Source: CAYWVO01 sp964461835 (GTDB lineage: Bacteria; Zixibacteria; MSB-5A5; WJJR01; JAJRUJ01). From it: a stretch of 64,000 bases of DNA. The stretch lies in NCBI GenBank assembly GCA_964461835.1, contig CAYWVO010000011.1:1-64000 (forward strand), in the 5' to 3' direction. This document shows, one piece after another, positions 16,833-26,345 of the stretch. The notes below the pieces were generated by a model. It saw only the letters and a list, made by a program, of their open reading frames with translations. It had not been told where the DNA came from and did no database searches. Within the stretch, counting starts at the first letter, position 1. Every line of letters begins with the position of its first letter. Made by a program: the position numbers and the translations under genes.

Positions 16833-17378
16833 TTACGTTCGTTTGACAACCGTCTGTTCAGCATATCGTTCGATGATTTTTGCCGCAATGTTCTCAGGGT
16901 CGGATTCCGACGTGTCGAGATGATTCGGCAATTGTCGGTATCTTTCCTGTCGGGATTCCAGCAAGGTTTGCAATTTGCCGAAACCGTCAGAACCAGCGAG
17001 TAGGGGCCGACCAGTCTGCCAGTCCAGCCGTCTTTTTAATACCTCCAATCGGGTGTCGAGGCAGAAGACGACACCGGTCAACATTGCCTTTTCAGCGTCG
17101 GCGGGATCAATCAACGTCCCCCCGCCGGTAGCGACGACCAAGCCGGACTTTTGCGTCAGGTCGTGCAGGACCTCCCGCTCGACTTTGCGGAAATGGTCTT
17201 CCCCATCGGTCCGAAATATATCGGCAATAGTTTTCCCGGTTCGTCGCACGATGATTTCGTCGGTATCCCAGAAAGGACGACTGAGCCGATGCGCCACTAT
17301 CTTGCCGACAGTGGTCTTGCCGGTTCCCATGAAGCCGGTGATAATGACGTTCTTTTGTTCGCTGGCCGACTCTTTCAC
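16833..17378 (-). CDS. aroK: Shikimate kinase
   Basis: 181 residues. P-loop GFMGTGKTTVGK, substrate-binding DTDEIIVRRTGKTIADIF, and GGGTLI are the shikimate kinase motifs; LDWQTGRPLL is the lid arginine region. It phosphorylates shikimate with ATP. It lies between aroC (24-base gap) and aroB (3-base gap). Confidence 0.95.
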   Translation of the reverse strand: MKESASEQKNVIITGFMGTGKTTVGKIVAHRLSRPFWDTDEIIVRRTGKTIADIFRTDGEDHFRKVEREVLHDLTQKSGLVVATGGGTLIDPADAEKAMLTGVVFCLDTRLEVLKRRLDWQTGRPLLAGSDGFGKLQTLLESRQERYRQLPNHLDTSESDPENIAAKIIERYAEQTVVKRT

Positions 17379-17402
17379 GTTCAGAATGTCTCCGGTTTTT
17401 CA

Positions 17403-18536
17403 TCACCACTGGATATCGTGCTCTTGTGACCGGGAAAAATTATCTTTCATCTCACTGAGGGAATCTCCGCCATACTTTTCCACGATACATTCCGCAATGA
17501 CCCACGCAACCATGGCCTCGGCGATGACACTGATTGCCGGAACCACGCAGACATCCGAGCGAACGTATGGCGCCCGGGTTGCAGTCTTCGATTTCAGGTT
17601 GACCGAGGGCAGCGGGTCTCTCAGGCTGGAAATTGGTTTGGCTGATCCACGAATAATGATGGTCTCGCCGTTGGTCACTCCACCCTCCAGTCCCCCGGCC
17701 TGATTGGTGCGGCGGGTGATTGTGCCCTGTTTTGCGTGGAGTACATCATGCGCTTTTGATCCACGGCGCCGGGCATTTTCGGTCGCATTGCCAATTTCCA
17801 CGCCCTTCACGCTCGGAATGCTCATGATGGCCTGCGCCAAACGACCATCCAACTTGCGATCCCAGTGTACATAGCTGCCCAGCCCGACCGGTGGATTGAT
17901 GACCCAGACCTCAAACATACCGCCCAGCGTATCGCCATCGGCTTTGGCCTGGTCGATCTCTTTGCACATCGCTTGGGCAGTGCGCTCATCGGCACAAAAA
18001 ACCGGAGACGTATGGATCGCCTGACGGAGGTTCCTTTGGTTGAGTGCACTCCGCCGTGCTTTCTGGCGGCCAATCCGAATAACGTGACCGAGGATTTCTA
18101 TTTCGAACTCGCTCAGCAGACATTTGGCGACTGCACCGACCGCCGTGCGGATTGCGGTCTCCCGCGCGCTGGCCCGTTCAATCACGTTGTGAATATCATC
18201 GAAGCGATACTTGGTCACGCCGGCCAGGTCCGCGTGGCCAGGCCGCGGAACATGTCTGACCCGGGGCTGGCGATTTTTGCGGTATTGATAATCGTCGTTT
18301 TCCAGGTAGAGGGCCACCGGGCTGCCCAAAGTAACACCGTTGCGAACACCGCCGACGATATTGATCCGGTCCTTCTCGATAATCTTCATTCGCGTACCGC
18401 GACCATACGAATGTTGCCGGCGGCTGAGCATGACGTTGATATCATCCTCTGCGAGCGGCAATCCGGCCGGGAACCCTTCAATGATTGCTGATAATCCTTT
18501 CCCGTGCGATTCACCGGCGGTCAGAAAACGCAACAT
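17403..18536 (-). CDS. aroC: Chorismate synthase
   Basis: 377 residues. The first residues MLRFLTAGESHGKGL are the classic N-terminus. HSYGRGTRMKI, RVRHVPRPGHADLAG and NQAGGLEGGVTNGE are FMN- and substrate-binding signatures. The enzyme converts 5-enolpyruvylshikimate-3-phosphate to chorismate using reduced FMN. The gap to aroE is 7 bases. Confidence 0.96.
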   Translation of the reverse strand: MLRFLTAGESHGKGLSAIIEGFPAGLPLAEDDINVMLSRRQHSYGRGTRMKIIEKDRINIVGGVRNGVTLGSPVALYLENDDYQYRKNRQPRVRHVPRPGHADLAGVTKYRFDDIHNVIERASARETAIRTAVGAVAKCLLSEFEIEILGHVIRIGRQKARRSALNQRNLRQAIHTSPVFCADERTAQAMCKEIDQAKADGDTLGGMFEVWVINPPVGLGSYVHWDRKLDGRLAQAIMSIPSVKGVEIGNATENARRRGSKAHDVLHAKQGTITRRTNQAGGLEGGVTNGETIIIRGSAKPISSLRDPLPSVNLKSKTATRAPYVRSDVCVVPAISVIAEAMVAWVIAECIVEKYGGDSLSEMKDNFSRSQEHDIQW

Positions 18537-18543
18537 GCGACAG

Positions 18544-19404
18544 TTATCCTTTCATCCCGTTCAGCAAATACTCGTGCACCGATTCCGGTTCGACTTCGTG
18601 ACCGGTCCAGATACGGAAACTTTCCACGGCCTGTGCGGCCAACAGATAAAGACCATCCACATATCGCAACCGGAGAGGAACATCATCTCCATTCAATGAA
18701 CGGTTACCATAATTCAAATCCCAGAACACATATTGACCCTGATCAAACTTCGGTGTCACCTGCTGAAGAACCTTTTTTAAATCATCGGTACCGGCGGAGG
18801 TGGCGTTAATGATCAACACCGGCTTTAAATCAGGCGACGTTCCCAGTAATTGTGTCCATGGCAAAGCTTCTATCGATACCTCCGAACCGTCGTTGGAAAA
18901 ATCCGCAACCAGCCGTTCCGCTTTTTCCAGTGAGCGGTTCGCGATCCAGATACTGCCGGCGCGTTGTTGCCGCAATGCGGCCACACAGGCCCGAGCTGCG
19001 CCACCTGCACCCAGCAACAAGACTTCCCTGTTTTGGAGATTCAATTGCAGTTTCCGGGCAAGCATTGCCAAAACGCCGAATATATCGGTGTTGTATCCGA
19101 GCAATTTCCCCTGGGTGTTGTGTACGGTGTTGACCGCACCGACCTGAGCGGTGGAGGAAGCCAATTCATCGAGTAAAGGTATAACCGTTTGCTTGAATGG
19201 ATACGTGACGTTGATCCCGCTGATTTCATTTGTTCTAATCTTCTCGAAAATTGCAGGAAGATCAGTGGCTGCAACTTCCATTGCCGAATAAGTATAATTG
19301 AGCGAGCATCTTCGGTATAACCAGCTATGAATCTTCGGGGAAAGCGAATGAGTCAATGACCTGCCGATTATGGCGAATGTTTTGTCGGGACGTGTATTTG
19401 ACAT
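18544..19404 (-). CDS. aroE: Shikimate dehydrogenase
   Basis: 286 residues. The shikimate-binding motif SLSPKIHSWLY and GINVTYPFKQTVIPLLDE (catalytic lysine) lie in the N-terminal domain. The NADP-binding GAGGAARACVAAL and NRSLEKAERL lie in the Rossmann part. It reduces 3-dehydroshikimate. It sits 4 bases after aroA. Confidence 0.94.
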   Translation of the reverse strand: MSNTRPDKTFAIIGRSLTHSLSPKIHSWLYRRCSLNYTYSAMEVAATDLPAIFEKIRTNEISGINVTYPFKQTVIPLLDELASSTAQVGAVNTVHNTQGKLLGYNTDIFGVLAMLARKLQLNLQNREVLLLGAGGAARACVAALRQQRAGSIWIANRSLEKAERLVADFSNDGSEVSIEALPWTQLLGTSPDLKPVLIINATSAGTDDLKKVLQQVTPKFDQGQYVFWDLNYGNRSLNGDDVPLRLRYVDGLYLLAAQAVESFRIWTGHEVEPESVHEYLLNGMKG

Positions 19405-19408
19405 CTCA

Positions 19409-20692
19409 TTATTCCACTAACGATTCCAGCAGATTGAAAAACTCAGGAAAGGATACGTCGACTGCTTCGGCGTTTTTAATCACGGTTTCGCCCTCGGCAA
19501 TAAGCGCGGCAATAGAGAGCATCATCGCCAGACGGTGGTCGTGATGTGAATCGACTGTCGTGCCTCGCAACGGCGTCGGACCTTCAATCTCCAGCCCCTC
19601 GTCCTGTTCGGTGATTTCCGCACCCATACGGGTCAATTCCATAGCGGTGGTGTGGAGGCGATCACTTTCTTTGTATCGCAATTCCCTTGCACCGCAGATC
19701 GTAGTTTTTCCTTCAGCCTGCGTGGCAGCCAACACCAACGCCGGGATTTCATCAATCGCCGCCGGAACCATGTCCCCGGTGATCGTGATAGCTTGGAGTG
19801 GTGAATGATACGCCTCAACATCCCCGATAGGCTCGTTGTTGCAGTTTTCCTCTTCACTGTAACGTAGGTCCGCGCCCATCTGCTCCAGGATTGTCAGACC
19901 GCCCAGACGGGTTGGATTTATTCCGACGCCGTTGACCTGTACCCCGTCGCCGTCAACCAGCGCTCCAGCTATAAGGAAATAGAATGCCGAGGAAATATCA
20001 CCGGGAACCGTGATTGCCTTCGGATGAAGATCATCACTCTGCACCGTTATGGTCTCTCTATCGCGATTAATATCGACGCCAAGATAGGCCAACATCCGCT
20101 CGGTATGGTCACGAGTCGGTGTGTTCTCAACAACAGCCGTTGTTCCATTGCTGAGCAGACCGGCGATAAGAATCGCCGATTTCACCTGCGCGCTGGCGAC
20201 CGGCGGCGTGTAATGTGTCGGCTTGAGGGTTTGCCCCGTGATGACCAGCGGTGGTCTGGTGTTACCGTCTCTTCCGGATATCTGTGCCCCCATAGTGCTG
20301 AGCGGCTCGATAATTCTCTTCATCGGCCGCCGCCGCAACGAGCGGTCGCCACTGATAACCGAAGAAAAATGTTGGCCGGCAAGCAGGCCGGTCAGCAACC
20401 GTATTGTGGTGCCGGAGTTGTTGGCTTCCAGCATGTTTTCCGGTTTCCGGAATCCGAATCGACCGGCGCCATTTACCATCACTGTCCCGTTAGACCCCTT
20501 ATCAAACGTTATACCCAGGTTCCGCAGACACGTCATAGTTGCCCGGCAATCTGCCGCGGAGGAGAGGTTCGTAATGGGCAGTGTTCCATTGCACATCGAT
20601 CCCAAAATCAGTGCGCGGTGGGACACTGATTTATCTCCGGGTACGCGGACGACACCGCCAATTCGGCGGACTCTGTTGACGCGTTTATCCAT
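19409..20692 (-). CDS. aroA: EPSP synthase
   Basis: About 427 residues. Start placed at ATG 20692 (MDKRVNRVRRIGG), which overlaps the tyrA stop by 8 bases; an upstream in-frame ATG at 20722 would add ten unconserved residues. Motifs: VPGDKSVSHRALILG, NSGTTIRLLTGLLAG, GDRSLRRRPMKRI and ESDRLHTTA. It joins shikimate-3-phosphate with phosphoenolpyruvate. The LLTGLLAG loop follows the usual glyphosate-site region, but sensitivity cannot be inferred. Confidence 0.95.
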   Translation of the reverse strand: MDKRVNRVRRIGGVVRVPGDKSVSHRALILGSMCNGTLPITNLSSAADCRATMTCLRNLGITFDKGSNGTVMVNGAGRFGFRKPENMLEANNSGTTIRLLTGLLAGQHFSSVISGDRSLRRRPMKRIIEPLSTMGAQISGRDGNTRPPLVITGQTLKPTHYTPPVASAQVKSAILIAGLLSNGTTAVVENTPTRDHTERMLAYLGVDINRDRETITVQSDDLHPKAITVPGDISSAFYFLIAGALVDGDGVQVNGVGINPTRLGGLTILEQMGADLRYSEEENCNNEPIGDVEAYHSPLQAITITGDMVPAAIDEIPALVLAATQAEGKTTICGARELRYKESDRLHTTAMELTRMGAEITEQDEGLEIEGPTPLRGTTVDSHHDHRLAMMLSIAALIAEGETVIKNAEAVDVSFPEFFNLLESLVE

Positions 20693-21557
20693 GAAGCATC
20701 TTCTTTTTGGTTTGGTGAGCACGTTCGATCAGACTGCACAGTGAACGGTTTTCCCCTTCGTCGAGCATGCCTTGGACCATCGACAAATAGGCAATGGTCT
20801 GGTCGATCAACGAGGATATGTTCCCACGATTGGTTATCAGCATATCCAGGGTTAGCGCCGGGGATGAGGCAGCAACCCGGGTGGCACTTCTAAAACTCCC
20901 GCCAATCAGATGTCCCAGATTTTCTTCCGCATGTTCCGCGACCACTTCCATAATCGCATGAGCGAACAAATAGGGCAGTCCGCTGGTGATGGCAATCAGG
21001 CGGTCATGATCTTCCGCGGCCATTACCACCGGCTTTGCCTTTAGTCCGACCACGAGTTCTTCGGCCAGTTGCCGGTGATGATTAGTGCTTTCGTCGCTGG
21101 GACACAAAACAAAAGTCGCGTCGGCAAATTTCCCTTGCTCCGCCGCGGCCAGACCAAACCCCTCCGACCCCGCGATGGGATGTCCGCCTACGTAGTTCTT
21201 GCTCAGACCTAAACGACCAATCTCCTGTACGATTGCTGTTTTGGTGCTGCCAACTTCGAGTAATAGGGAGGAATCATTGATTGTTGCGGCAATTTCTGGT
21301 AACAGCCGAATAATTTCGCGCAACGGCACCGCCAAGATTATAAGGTTTGCCTGTTGCATCCCTTCCGCCAAGCTTGGAGTAACATCATGAACTGCTTTCT
21401 GCCGCAGCGCATCCGCCATCGTTGATTTGTCGAGATCAAAACCGATGACGCTGGCGGCCAAATTGCCGCCGACCAGGTCCAGGCCGATCGATCCGCCGAT
21501 TTGCCCTAAACCAACAATGAGAATTGTAGATTGTCGGAGGCGTTTTAAATCCAACAT
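20685..21557 (-). CDS. tyrA: Prephenate dehydrogenase
   Basis: 290 residues, monofunctional with no ACT or chorismate mutase domain. The NAD-binding GLGQIGGSIGLDL is followed by GFDLDKSTM, an acidic end that favours NAD. GGHPIAGSEGFG holds the catalytic histidine, and FRSATRVAASSP belongs to the dimerisation helices. It makes 4-hydroxyphenylpyruvate, the Tyr precursor. It overlaps the DAHP synthase gene by 13 bases. Its presence in a trp-led operon explains the Tyr codons in the leader. Confidence 0.93.
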   Translation of the reverse strand: MLDLKRLRQSTILIVGLGQIGGSIGLDLVGGNLAASVIGFDLDKSTMADALRQKAVHDVTPSLAEGMQQANLIILAVPLREIIRLLPEIAATINDSSLLLEVGSTKTAIVQEIGRLGLSKNYVGGHPIAGSEGFGLAAAEQGKFADATFVLCPSDESTNHHRQLAEELVVGLKAKPVVMAAEDHDRLIAITSGLPYLFAHAIMEVVAEHAEENLGHLIGGSFRSATRVAASSPALTLDMLITNRGNISSLIDQTIAYLSMVQGMLDEGENRSLCSLIERAHQTKKKMLHG

Positions 21558-22561
21558 CCCACCGCCTCAGCGATCTTCTTGAGTCCGTCCATCAGTTCTT
21601 TGAATTCCTCCGGGGGCAAACTTTGCGCACCATCGGAAAGGGCTTTCTCCGGCTCGGGATGCACTTCAATCATCAGACCGTCGGCCCCTGCCGCAATCGC
21701 TCCGCGCGAGACAGATTTCACGAGGTAGCGCTGCCCGGTGGCGTGACTCGGATCAACGATGACCGGCAAGTGGCTCAGCTTTTTGATAATAGGCACCGCG
21801 GAGATATCCAGCGTGTTGCGCGTGTATTTTTCAAAGCTGCGAATTCCCCGTTCACAGAGGATTACATTCGGGTTGCCGTTGGCCAAAATGTACTCGGCAG
21901 CCATCAACAATTCCTCGACCGTGGACATCAATCCCCGTTTCAGCAATGCCGGCTTACTTGTTTTGCCTACTGCTTCGAGTAACGGGTAATTCTGCATATT
22001 CCGGGCGCCAATTTGCAGGATATCGGCGTACGCGGAAACCAAGGGCACGGTCTGCGGCGACATAACTTCGGTCACAATGGCCAAACCGGTTTTCTCGGAT
22101 GCAATTTTGAGGATTTCCAATCCCTGCTCGCCGAGACCCTGAAAACTATAGGGAGACGTGCGGGGCTTAAACGCCCCGCCACGCAGCACCGAAGCTCCGG
22201 CCTCGGCGACCGCCTCCGCCGCCGCCAGCGTTTGCTCCAGTGATTCAACCGCGCAGGGACCGGCCATCACCACGAGGCGGTCTGCCCCAATGGTCACACC
22301 GTTGACTGCAACTACGGTCGATTCATTGCGAAACTCACGACTGGCCAATTTAAACGGCTGGAGGATGGGAACGACATTTTCTACGCCCGGCAGCACCAAA
22401 AAGGTCCCCGGATCGACGCGTTTGCCGTTACCGACTACGCCGATAATGCTCTTCGTTTCGCCCTTAGAGAGATGCGGTTCAAAGCCCAGTTCTTGCACGG
22501 TTTTAATGACCGTACCCACTTGCTTAGCCGTAGCTTTTTTCTTCATTACGACAATCATCAT
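21545..22561 (-). CDS. aroF: DAHP synthase with N-terminal ferredoxin-like domain
   Basis: 338 residues of the Thermotoga/Bacillus-type DAHP synthase family. A short regulatory ferredoxin-like domain (about 1-70, MIVVMKKKATAKQVGTVIKTV) precedes the TIM barrel. VVMAGPCAVESLEQ, GGAFKPRTSPYSFQG and DPSHATGQRYLV are the signature motifs. It catalyses the first shikimate step from phosphoenolpyruvate and erythrose-4-phosphate. In relatives the extra domain mediates feedback by Tyr or Phe. The gap to aroH is 3 bases. Confidence 0.94.
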   Translation of the reverse strand: MMIVVMKKKATAKQVGTVIKTVQELGFEPHLSKGETKSIIGVVGNGKRVDPGTFLVLPGVENVVPILQPFKLASREFRNESTVVAVNGVTIGADRLVVMAGPCAVESLEQTLAAAEAVAEAGASVLRGGAFKPRTSPYSFQGLGEQGLEILKIASEKTGLAIVTEVMSPQTVPLVSAYADILQIGARNMQNYPLLEAVGKTSKPALLKRGLMSTVEELLMAAEYILANGNPNVILCERGIRSFEKYTRNTLDISAVPIIKKLSHLPVIVDPSHATGQRYLVKSVSRGAIAAGADGLMIEVHPEPEKALSDGAQSLPPEEFKELMDGLKKIAEAVGCWI

Positions 22562-22564
22562 ATC

Positions 22565-22930
22565 CTACTCGCTTAGATCCGGCCGCAGACGTGCGGTCTC
22601 ACCCACGTATTGATGGTGTATCTGGTCCTGAGTTTTGGTGGTATTGACATGCAAAAGAACTCTGAGTACGCGAGACATTGAATCCGGCACCGCTATCTCG
22701 CGGGCACAAAGCAGCGGCACCGCCTCCCAGCCGATCTCCCGGGCGGCGTACGCCGGAAACTCCGCATCCAGATCGTCGGTCACCGTGAAGAACGCACTGG
22801 CGATATCCTCTACAGCAAGGTCATTCTTCTCCGTTACGGTTAACAGCAGTTCCCGAGTCGCTGCAAGAATATCCTCAGGCGTGTTTCGTTCGACACGAAT
22901 TGCCCCCCGGACACCGCGGATGTTAGCCAT
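22565..22930 (-). CDS. aroH: Chorismate mutase, AroH type
   Basis: 121 residues of the trimeric AroH family known from Bacillus, not the helical AroQ type. MANIRGVRGAIRVERNT at the N-terminus carries the active-site arginine; FFTVTDDLDAEFPA and RVLLHVNT are also typical. It turns chorismate into prephenate for tyrA. It overlaps trpA by 8 bases. A dedicated prephenate dehydratase (pheA) is absent from the window. Confidence 0.94.
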   Translation of the reverse strand: MANIRGVRGAIRVERNTPEDILAATRELLLTVTEKNDLAVEDIASAFFTVTDDLDAEFPAYAAREIGWEAVPLLCAREIAVPDSMSRVLRVLLHVNTTKTQDQIHHQYVGETARLRPDLSE

Positions 22931-23723
22931 GATTGATTCCTTTTCTGATATCGCGGATAAAGGTTTCCACTCTCTTGATTGCCGGACGTGAACCGTTTGT
23001 ATGCTGGATTAAGTCGATGATAGCGCTGCCGATGATAATGCCGTCCGCCTTCCGGGCAATTCTCTGCGCTTGTTCGCTATTCGAGATACCAAACCCGACA
23101 CACAACGGAAGCGGGCTTTCCTTTTTCACCTGGTGTATCCATCGCAACAGGGAAGTGGAAAAGCTAGCCCGGCTGCCGGTGACTCCGGTGATCGAAACCA
23201 GATACACAAATCCGCTGGACCGCTTAAGAATGTCGGCACGCCGCGAGGGCGCGGTGGTCCGAGCCACCAGGTAAACCAAATCGAGACCCGCTGCCCGGCA
23301 TTGCCGTTCAAATTGTGCGCCCTCTTCCCAGATCAAATCGGGGACAACTATACCAGACACTCCGGCGCGGAGGGCATGATCGATAAACCGTGCTAAACCA
23401 TACGACCGAATCGGATTGAAATAGCTCATGATGATTCGGGGCGTGGACAATTTCTCCTGCATCGACTGCAGCAGGTCAAAAGTTCGTTTAACATTGATCC
23501 CGTCCTCCAAAGCCTTTTGCGAGGCGTGTTGAATGACCGGGCCGTCCGCGAGCGGGTCACTGAACGGGATGCCGATTTCGATCATATCTGCGCCACTGCG
23601 TTCAAAGGATTCCAACAGACAACGGAAATTTCTTTTATCAGGAAATCCTGCAGTGAGGTAGGGAATCAGGGCGGTGCGCCGCTTCTCCTGACAGGCAACG
23701 AATGTATCGGCTATTGCACTCAT
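22923..23723 (-). CDS. trpA: Tryptophan synthase alpha chain
   Basis: 266 residues. PYLTAGFPDKRNF, MIEIGIPFSDPLADGPVIQ (catalytic Glu and Asp), GVSGIVVPDLIWEE and VSITGVTGSRAS are standard. It cleaves indole-3-glycerol phosphate to indole. It overlaps trpB by 4 bases and aroH by 8. Confidence 0.96.
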   Translation of the reverse strand: MSAIADTFVACQEKRRTALIPYLTAGFPDKRNFRCLLESFERSGADMIEIGIPFSDPLADGPVIQHASQKALEDGINVKRTFDLLQSMQEKLSTPRIIMSYFNPIRSYGLARFIDHALRAGVSGIVVPDLIWEEGAQFERQCRAAGLDLVYLVARTTAPSRRADILKRSSGFVYLVSITGVTGSRASFSTSLLRWIHQVKKESPLPLCVGFGISNSEQAQRIARKADGIIIGSAIIDLIQHTNGSRPAIKRVETFIRDIRKGINHG

Positions 23724-24961
23724 CGAGTCTTCGACCTCATGGTTGTTCGCTTGTGGTTATTGTCGCCCGTAATGCGTTCGATGCTTTGCAGGATTTCCGG
23801 ATTCGCCATGTCCTTATCACCGCGGCCCGACAAATTCACGATCAGAATTGCGGATTCCGGCAGTTTGGGGGCTACTTTTCGCGCGTGGGCCAGGGCAAAC
23901 GACGATTCCAGCGCCGGAATGATTCCCTCGGTCTCCGCGAGTTCGGCAAAGGCACGTAATGCCTGGGTGTCGGTCGCGGAAACATACTTCACCCGACCGT
24001 TATCTCTCAGGAAACTGTGTTCGGGCCCGACACCGGGGTAATCCAGTCCCGCGGCCACCGAATGAGTTGGTTGCACCTGCCCAAACGAATCCTGCAATAG
24101 ATAGCTGAGGCTGCCATGCAGCACGCCGGGTTTTCCTTTGCAGAGCGTTGCCGCATGCAACTGTGACCCTAGACCCTCACCGGCGGATTCAACTCCGATT
24201 AACTCGACGTCCGGGTCTTTGATAAAGCGGTGAAACATGCCGATCGCGTTGCTGCCCCCGCCCACGCAGGCGATGACAACATCCGGCAGGCGCTTCTCTC
24301 GGCGCTTGATCTGACGCCGGGTCTCGTGACCGATAACCGCCTGGAAGTCGCGAACAATCAGCGGATACGGATGCGGGCCAACGGTTGAGCCAATGATATA
24401 ATGCGTATCTTGAACGTTGGTGACCCAATCGCGGATCGCCTCATTCGTGGCGTCCTTAAGGGTGCGGGAGCCGGAATCAACCGGCACGACCTCCGCCCGG
24501 AGTAAGTTCATACGCGAGACATTGGGCGCCTGCCGTTCCATGTCGATCCGGCCCATGTACACCGTGCACGCGAAGCCGAACAACGAAGCCACGGTTGCCA
24601 CCGCGACACCGTGCTGGCCCGCCCCGGTTTCGGCGATAATCCGTTTTTTCCCCATCCGCCGGGCAAGTAACGCCTGACCAAGACAGTTATTGATTTTATG
24701 CGCCCCGGTATGGGCTAAGTCTTCCCGTTTAAGAAATATCTGTGCTCCCCGGTATTTTTGCGTGAGCCGCCGGGCATGATAAAGCGGCGTGGGCCGTCCG
24801 GCATAGGATCGGAGGAGATCGTCAAGCTCCACCTTGAATGTTCGGTCCTGCTTAATTTCCCGGTATTCGGTCTCTAATTCCAACAGAGCGATCATTAATG
24901 TTTCAGGAACGAATCTGCCGCCGTACTCGCCGAAGTAACCGAGTTTGCTTGGCTGTCCCAC
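23720..24961 (-). CDS. trpB: Tryptophan synthase beta chain
   Basis: 413 residues. GYFGEYGGRFVPETLM is the conserved N-terminus, and HTGAHKINN carries the PLP lysine. Further motifs are AETGAGQHGVA and CVGGGSNAIGMF. It condenses indole with serine. The start at GTG 24961 puts its first 67 bases inside the 3' end of trpF in another frame. Because the conserved trpB N-terminus lies within that overlap, trpB really is translated there. Confidence 0.96.
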   Translation of the reverse strand: MGQPSKLGYFGEYGGRFVPETLMIALLELETEYREIKQDRTFKVELDDLLRSYAGRPTPLYHARRLTQKYRGAQIFLKREDLAHTGAHKINNCLGQALLARRMGKKRIIAETGAGQHGVAVATVASLFGFACTVYMGRIDMERQAPNVSRMNLLRAEVVPVDSGSRTLKDATNEAIRDWVTNVQDTHYIIGSTVGPHPYPLIVRDFQAVIGHETRRQIKRREKRLPDVVIACVGGGSNAIGMFHRFIKDPDVELIGVESAGEGLGSQLHAATLCKGKPGVLHGSLSYLLQDSFGQVQPTHSVAAGLDYPGVGPEHSFLRDNGRVKYVSATDTQALRAFAELAETEGIIPALESSFALAHARKVAPKLPESAILIVNLSGRGDKDMANPEILQSIERITGDNNHKRTTMRSKTR

Positions 24962-25563
24962 GTGCGTACCTCGTTGATGAATTGCTGTAATTTTTTGCAG
25001 TCTTTGCGGCCGGGACGTTCTTCAACGCCACTGCTGACGTCCACCGCGTACGGTTGCACCACTGTCAGGGCCTGTTTAATATTCCGGCGGTATAGCCCGC
25101 CGGAGAGGATCACGTTCGTGTATTCTGTGGCGCGCCGGGCGATATCCCAGTCGAATGTTTTGCCGGTGCCGCCGCGTGCCTGCGGGTCGTAAGTATCAAG
25201 CAGCATACACGGAAGACCGGCTGATTTGATCATCTTCAGTTGTCGGTCGTCGCGGACACGGATTGCCTGTACCCACGGAATCGAGAGTTGCCGGTGATAT
25301 TCTGTATCCTCATCACCGTGCAATTGCACGGCGCTAAGAGCGCAGAAGTGGAAAATTCTCTCGACATTTTCAATTGACTCATCAACAAACACACCAATCG
25401 TGGCAATCAACGGCGGTAGCTGTCGGATGAACTGCCGAACTGCATCCGGGGTTACCTGACGAGGGCTTTCCGCAAAGACAAACCCGAGTGCGTCCGCTCC
25501 CAGATCCACCGCCAGGCGGGCGTCTTCGAGGGAGGTAATGCCGCAAATCTTAATCCGGGTCAC
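24895..25563 (-). CDS. trpF: Phosphoribosylanthranilate isomerase
   Basis: 222 residues. RIKICGITSLEDARLAVDLGADALGFVF holds the catalytic Cys. VQLHGDE, LLDTYDPQARGGTGKTFDW and LSGGLYRRN follow in order. The family normally ends near FINEVR. Here about 22 further residues (ending ADSFLKH) are read from the 5' part of trpB, a 67-base overlap that looks like a lost or shifted stop tolerated as a tail. It overlaps trpC by 4 bases. Confidence 0.94.
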   Translation of the reverse strand: MTRIKICGITSLEDARLAVDLGADALGFVFAESPRQVTPDAVRQFIRQLPPLIATIGVFVDESIENVERIFHFCALSAVQLHGDEDTEYHRQLSIPWVQAIRVRDDRQLKMIKSAGLPCMLLDTYDPQARGGTGKTFDWDIARRATEYTNVILSGGLYRRNIKQALTVVQPYAVDVSSGVEERPGRKDCKKLQQFINEVRTWDSQANSVTSASTAADSFLKH

Positions 25564-26345
25564 GCCCGCACCCCTTTCAGTTCCCTAATCTTTACTAGCG
25601 GGTCCTTGCTGGTAACCAGCGCCTCGCCCACCAAGACGGCATTGACATTACAATTCAGCAAACGAACAATGTCCTCTCTACCGGCAATGCCGCTTTCACT
25701 GATGCTGATCACATCCGGTGGGAGTAATGGTTGTATTCTCTCCGTCGTTCGTAAGTCAACGTTGAATGTTTTGAGATCACGATTGTTGATTCCGATCATT
25801 TCAGGTTGGACCGCCAGCACCGGCTCGATTTCCTCTGCGGCATGGATCTCAATCAAGACTTCCAGGTCGATGTCTCGGGCCAGCGTATAGAGGTGGGTGA
25901 GTTCTTCTGACGTTAGAGCTCCCGCGATGAGAAGGATGGCATCTGCGCCGATCAATTTACTCTCCCAGACCTGGTAGTCATCCAGGATGAAGTCTTTGCG
26001 TAAGATCGGCAGATGTGATATTTTTCTTACCGCCTCAAGATCTTTGATTGATCCGTGAAAGAACTCCGGTTCGGTCAATACCGAGATCGCGCAGGCTCCG
26101 GCACGTTCGTATAGTTGCGCCATTTCTTCAACCGACAGGTCGGGGGCCAGTGCTCCTCGGGAGGGTGAGCGCCGCTTGATTTCCGCAATGACCGCCATCC
26201 CCGGTGAATCGATAATGCTCTGTCGCAGACTCCGTGGTTGCTCGGCAACTGTTCTGTTGTTCCTCATTTGTTCAATGAGGCTCGAGCGGTCGAGCGAAGC
26301 CAATCTCCTGCGTGTAGTATCGAGGATCTTATCCAGCATTGCCAA
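25560..26345 (-). CDS. trpC: Indole-3-glycerol-phosphate synthase
   Basis: 261 residues. AVIAEIKRRSPSRGAL (catalytic Lys and Glu), VLTEPEFFHGS, RKDFILDDYQVWES, GINNRDLKTFNVDL and ISESGIAGREDI are all present. It closes the indole ring. Its first 17 bases overlap the end of trpD. Confidence 0.96.
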   Translation of the reverse strand: MAMLDKILDTTRRRLASLDRSSLIEQMRNNRTVAEQPRSLRQSIIDSPGMAVIAEIKRRSPSRGALAPDLSVEEMAQLYERAGACAISVLTEPEFFHGSIKDLEAVRKISHLPILRKDFILDDYQVWESKLIGADAILLIAGALTSEELTHLYTLARDIDLEVLIEIHAAEEIEPVLAVQPEMIGINNRDLKTFNVDLRTTERIQPLLPPDVISISESGIAGREDIVRLLNCNVNAVLVGEALVTSKDPLVKIRELKGVRA

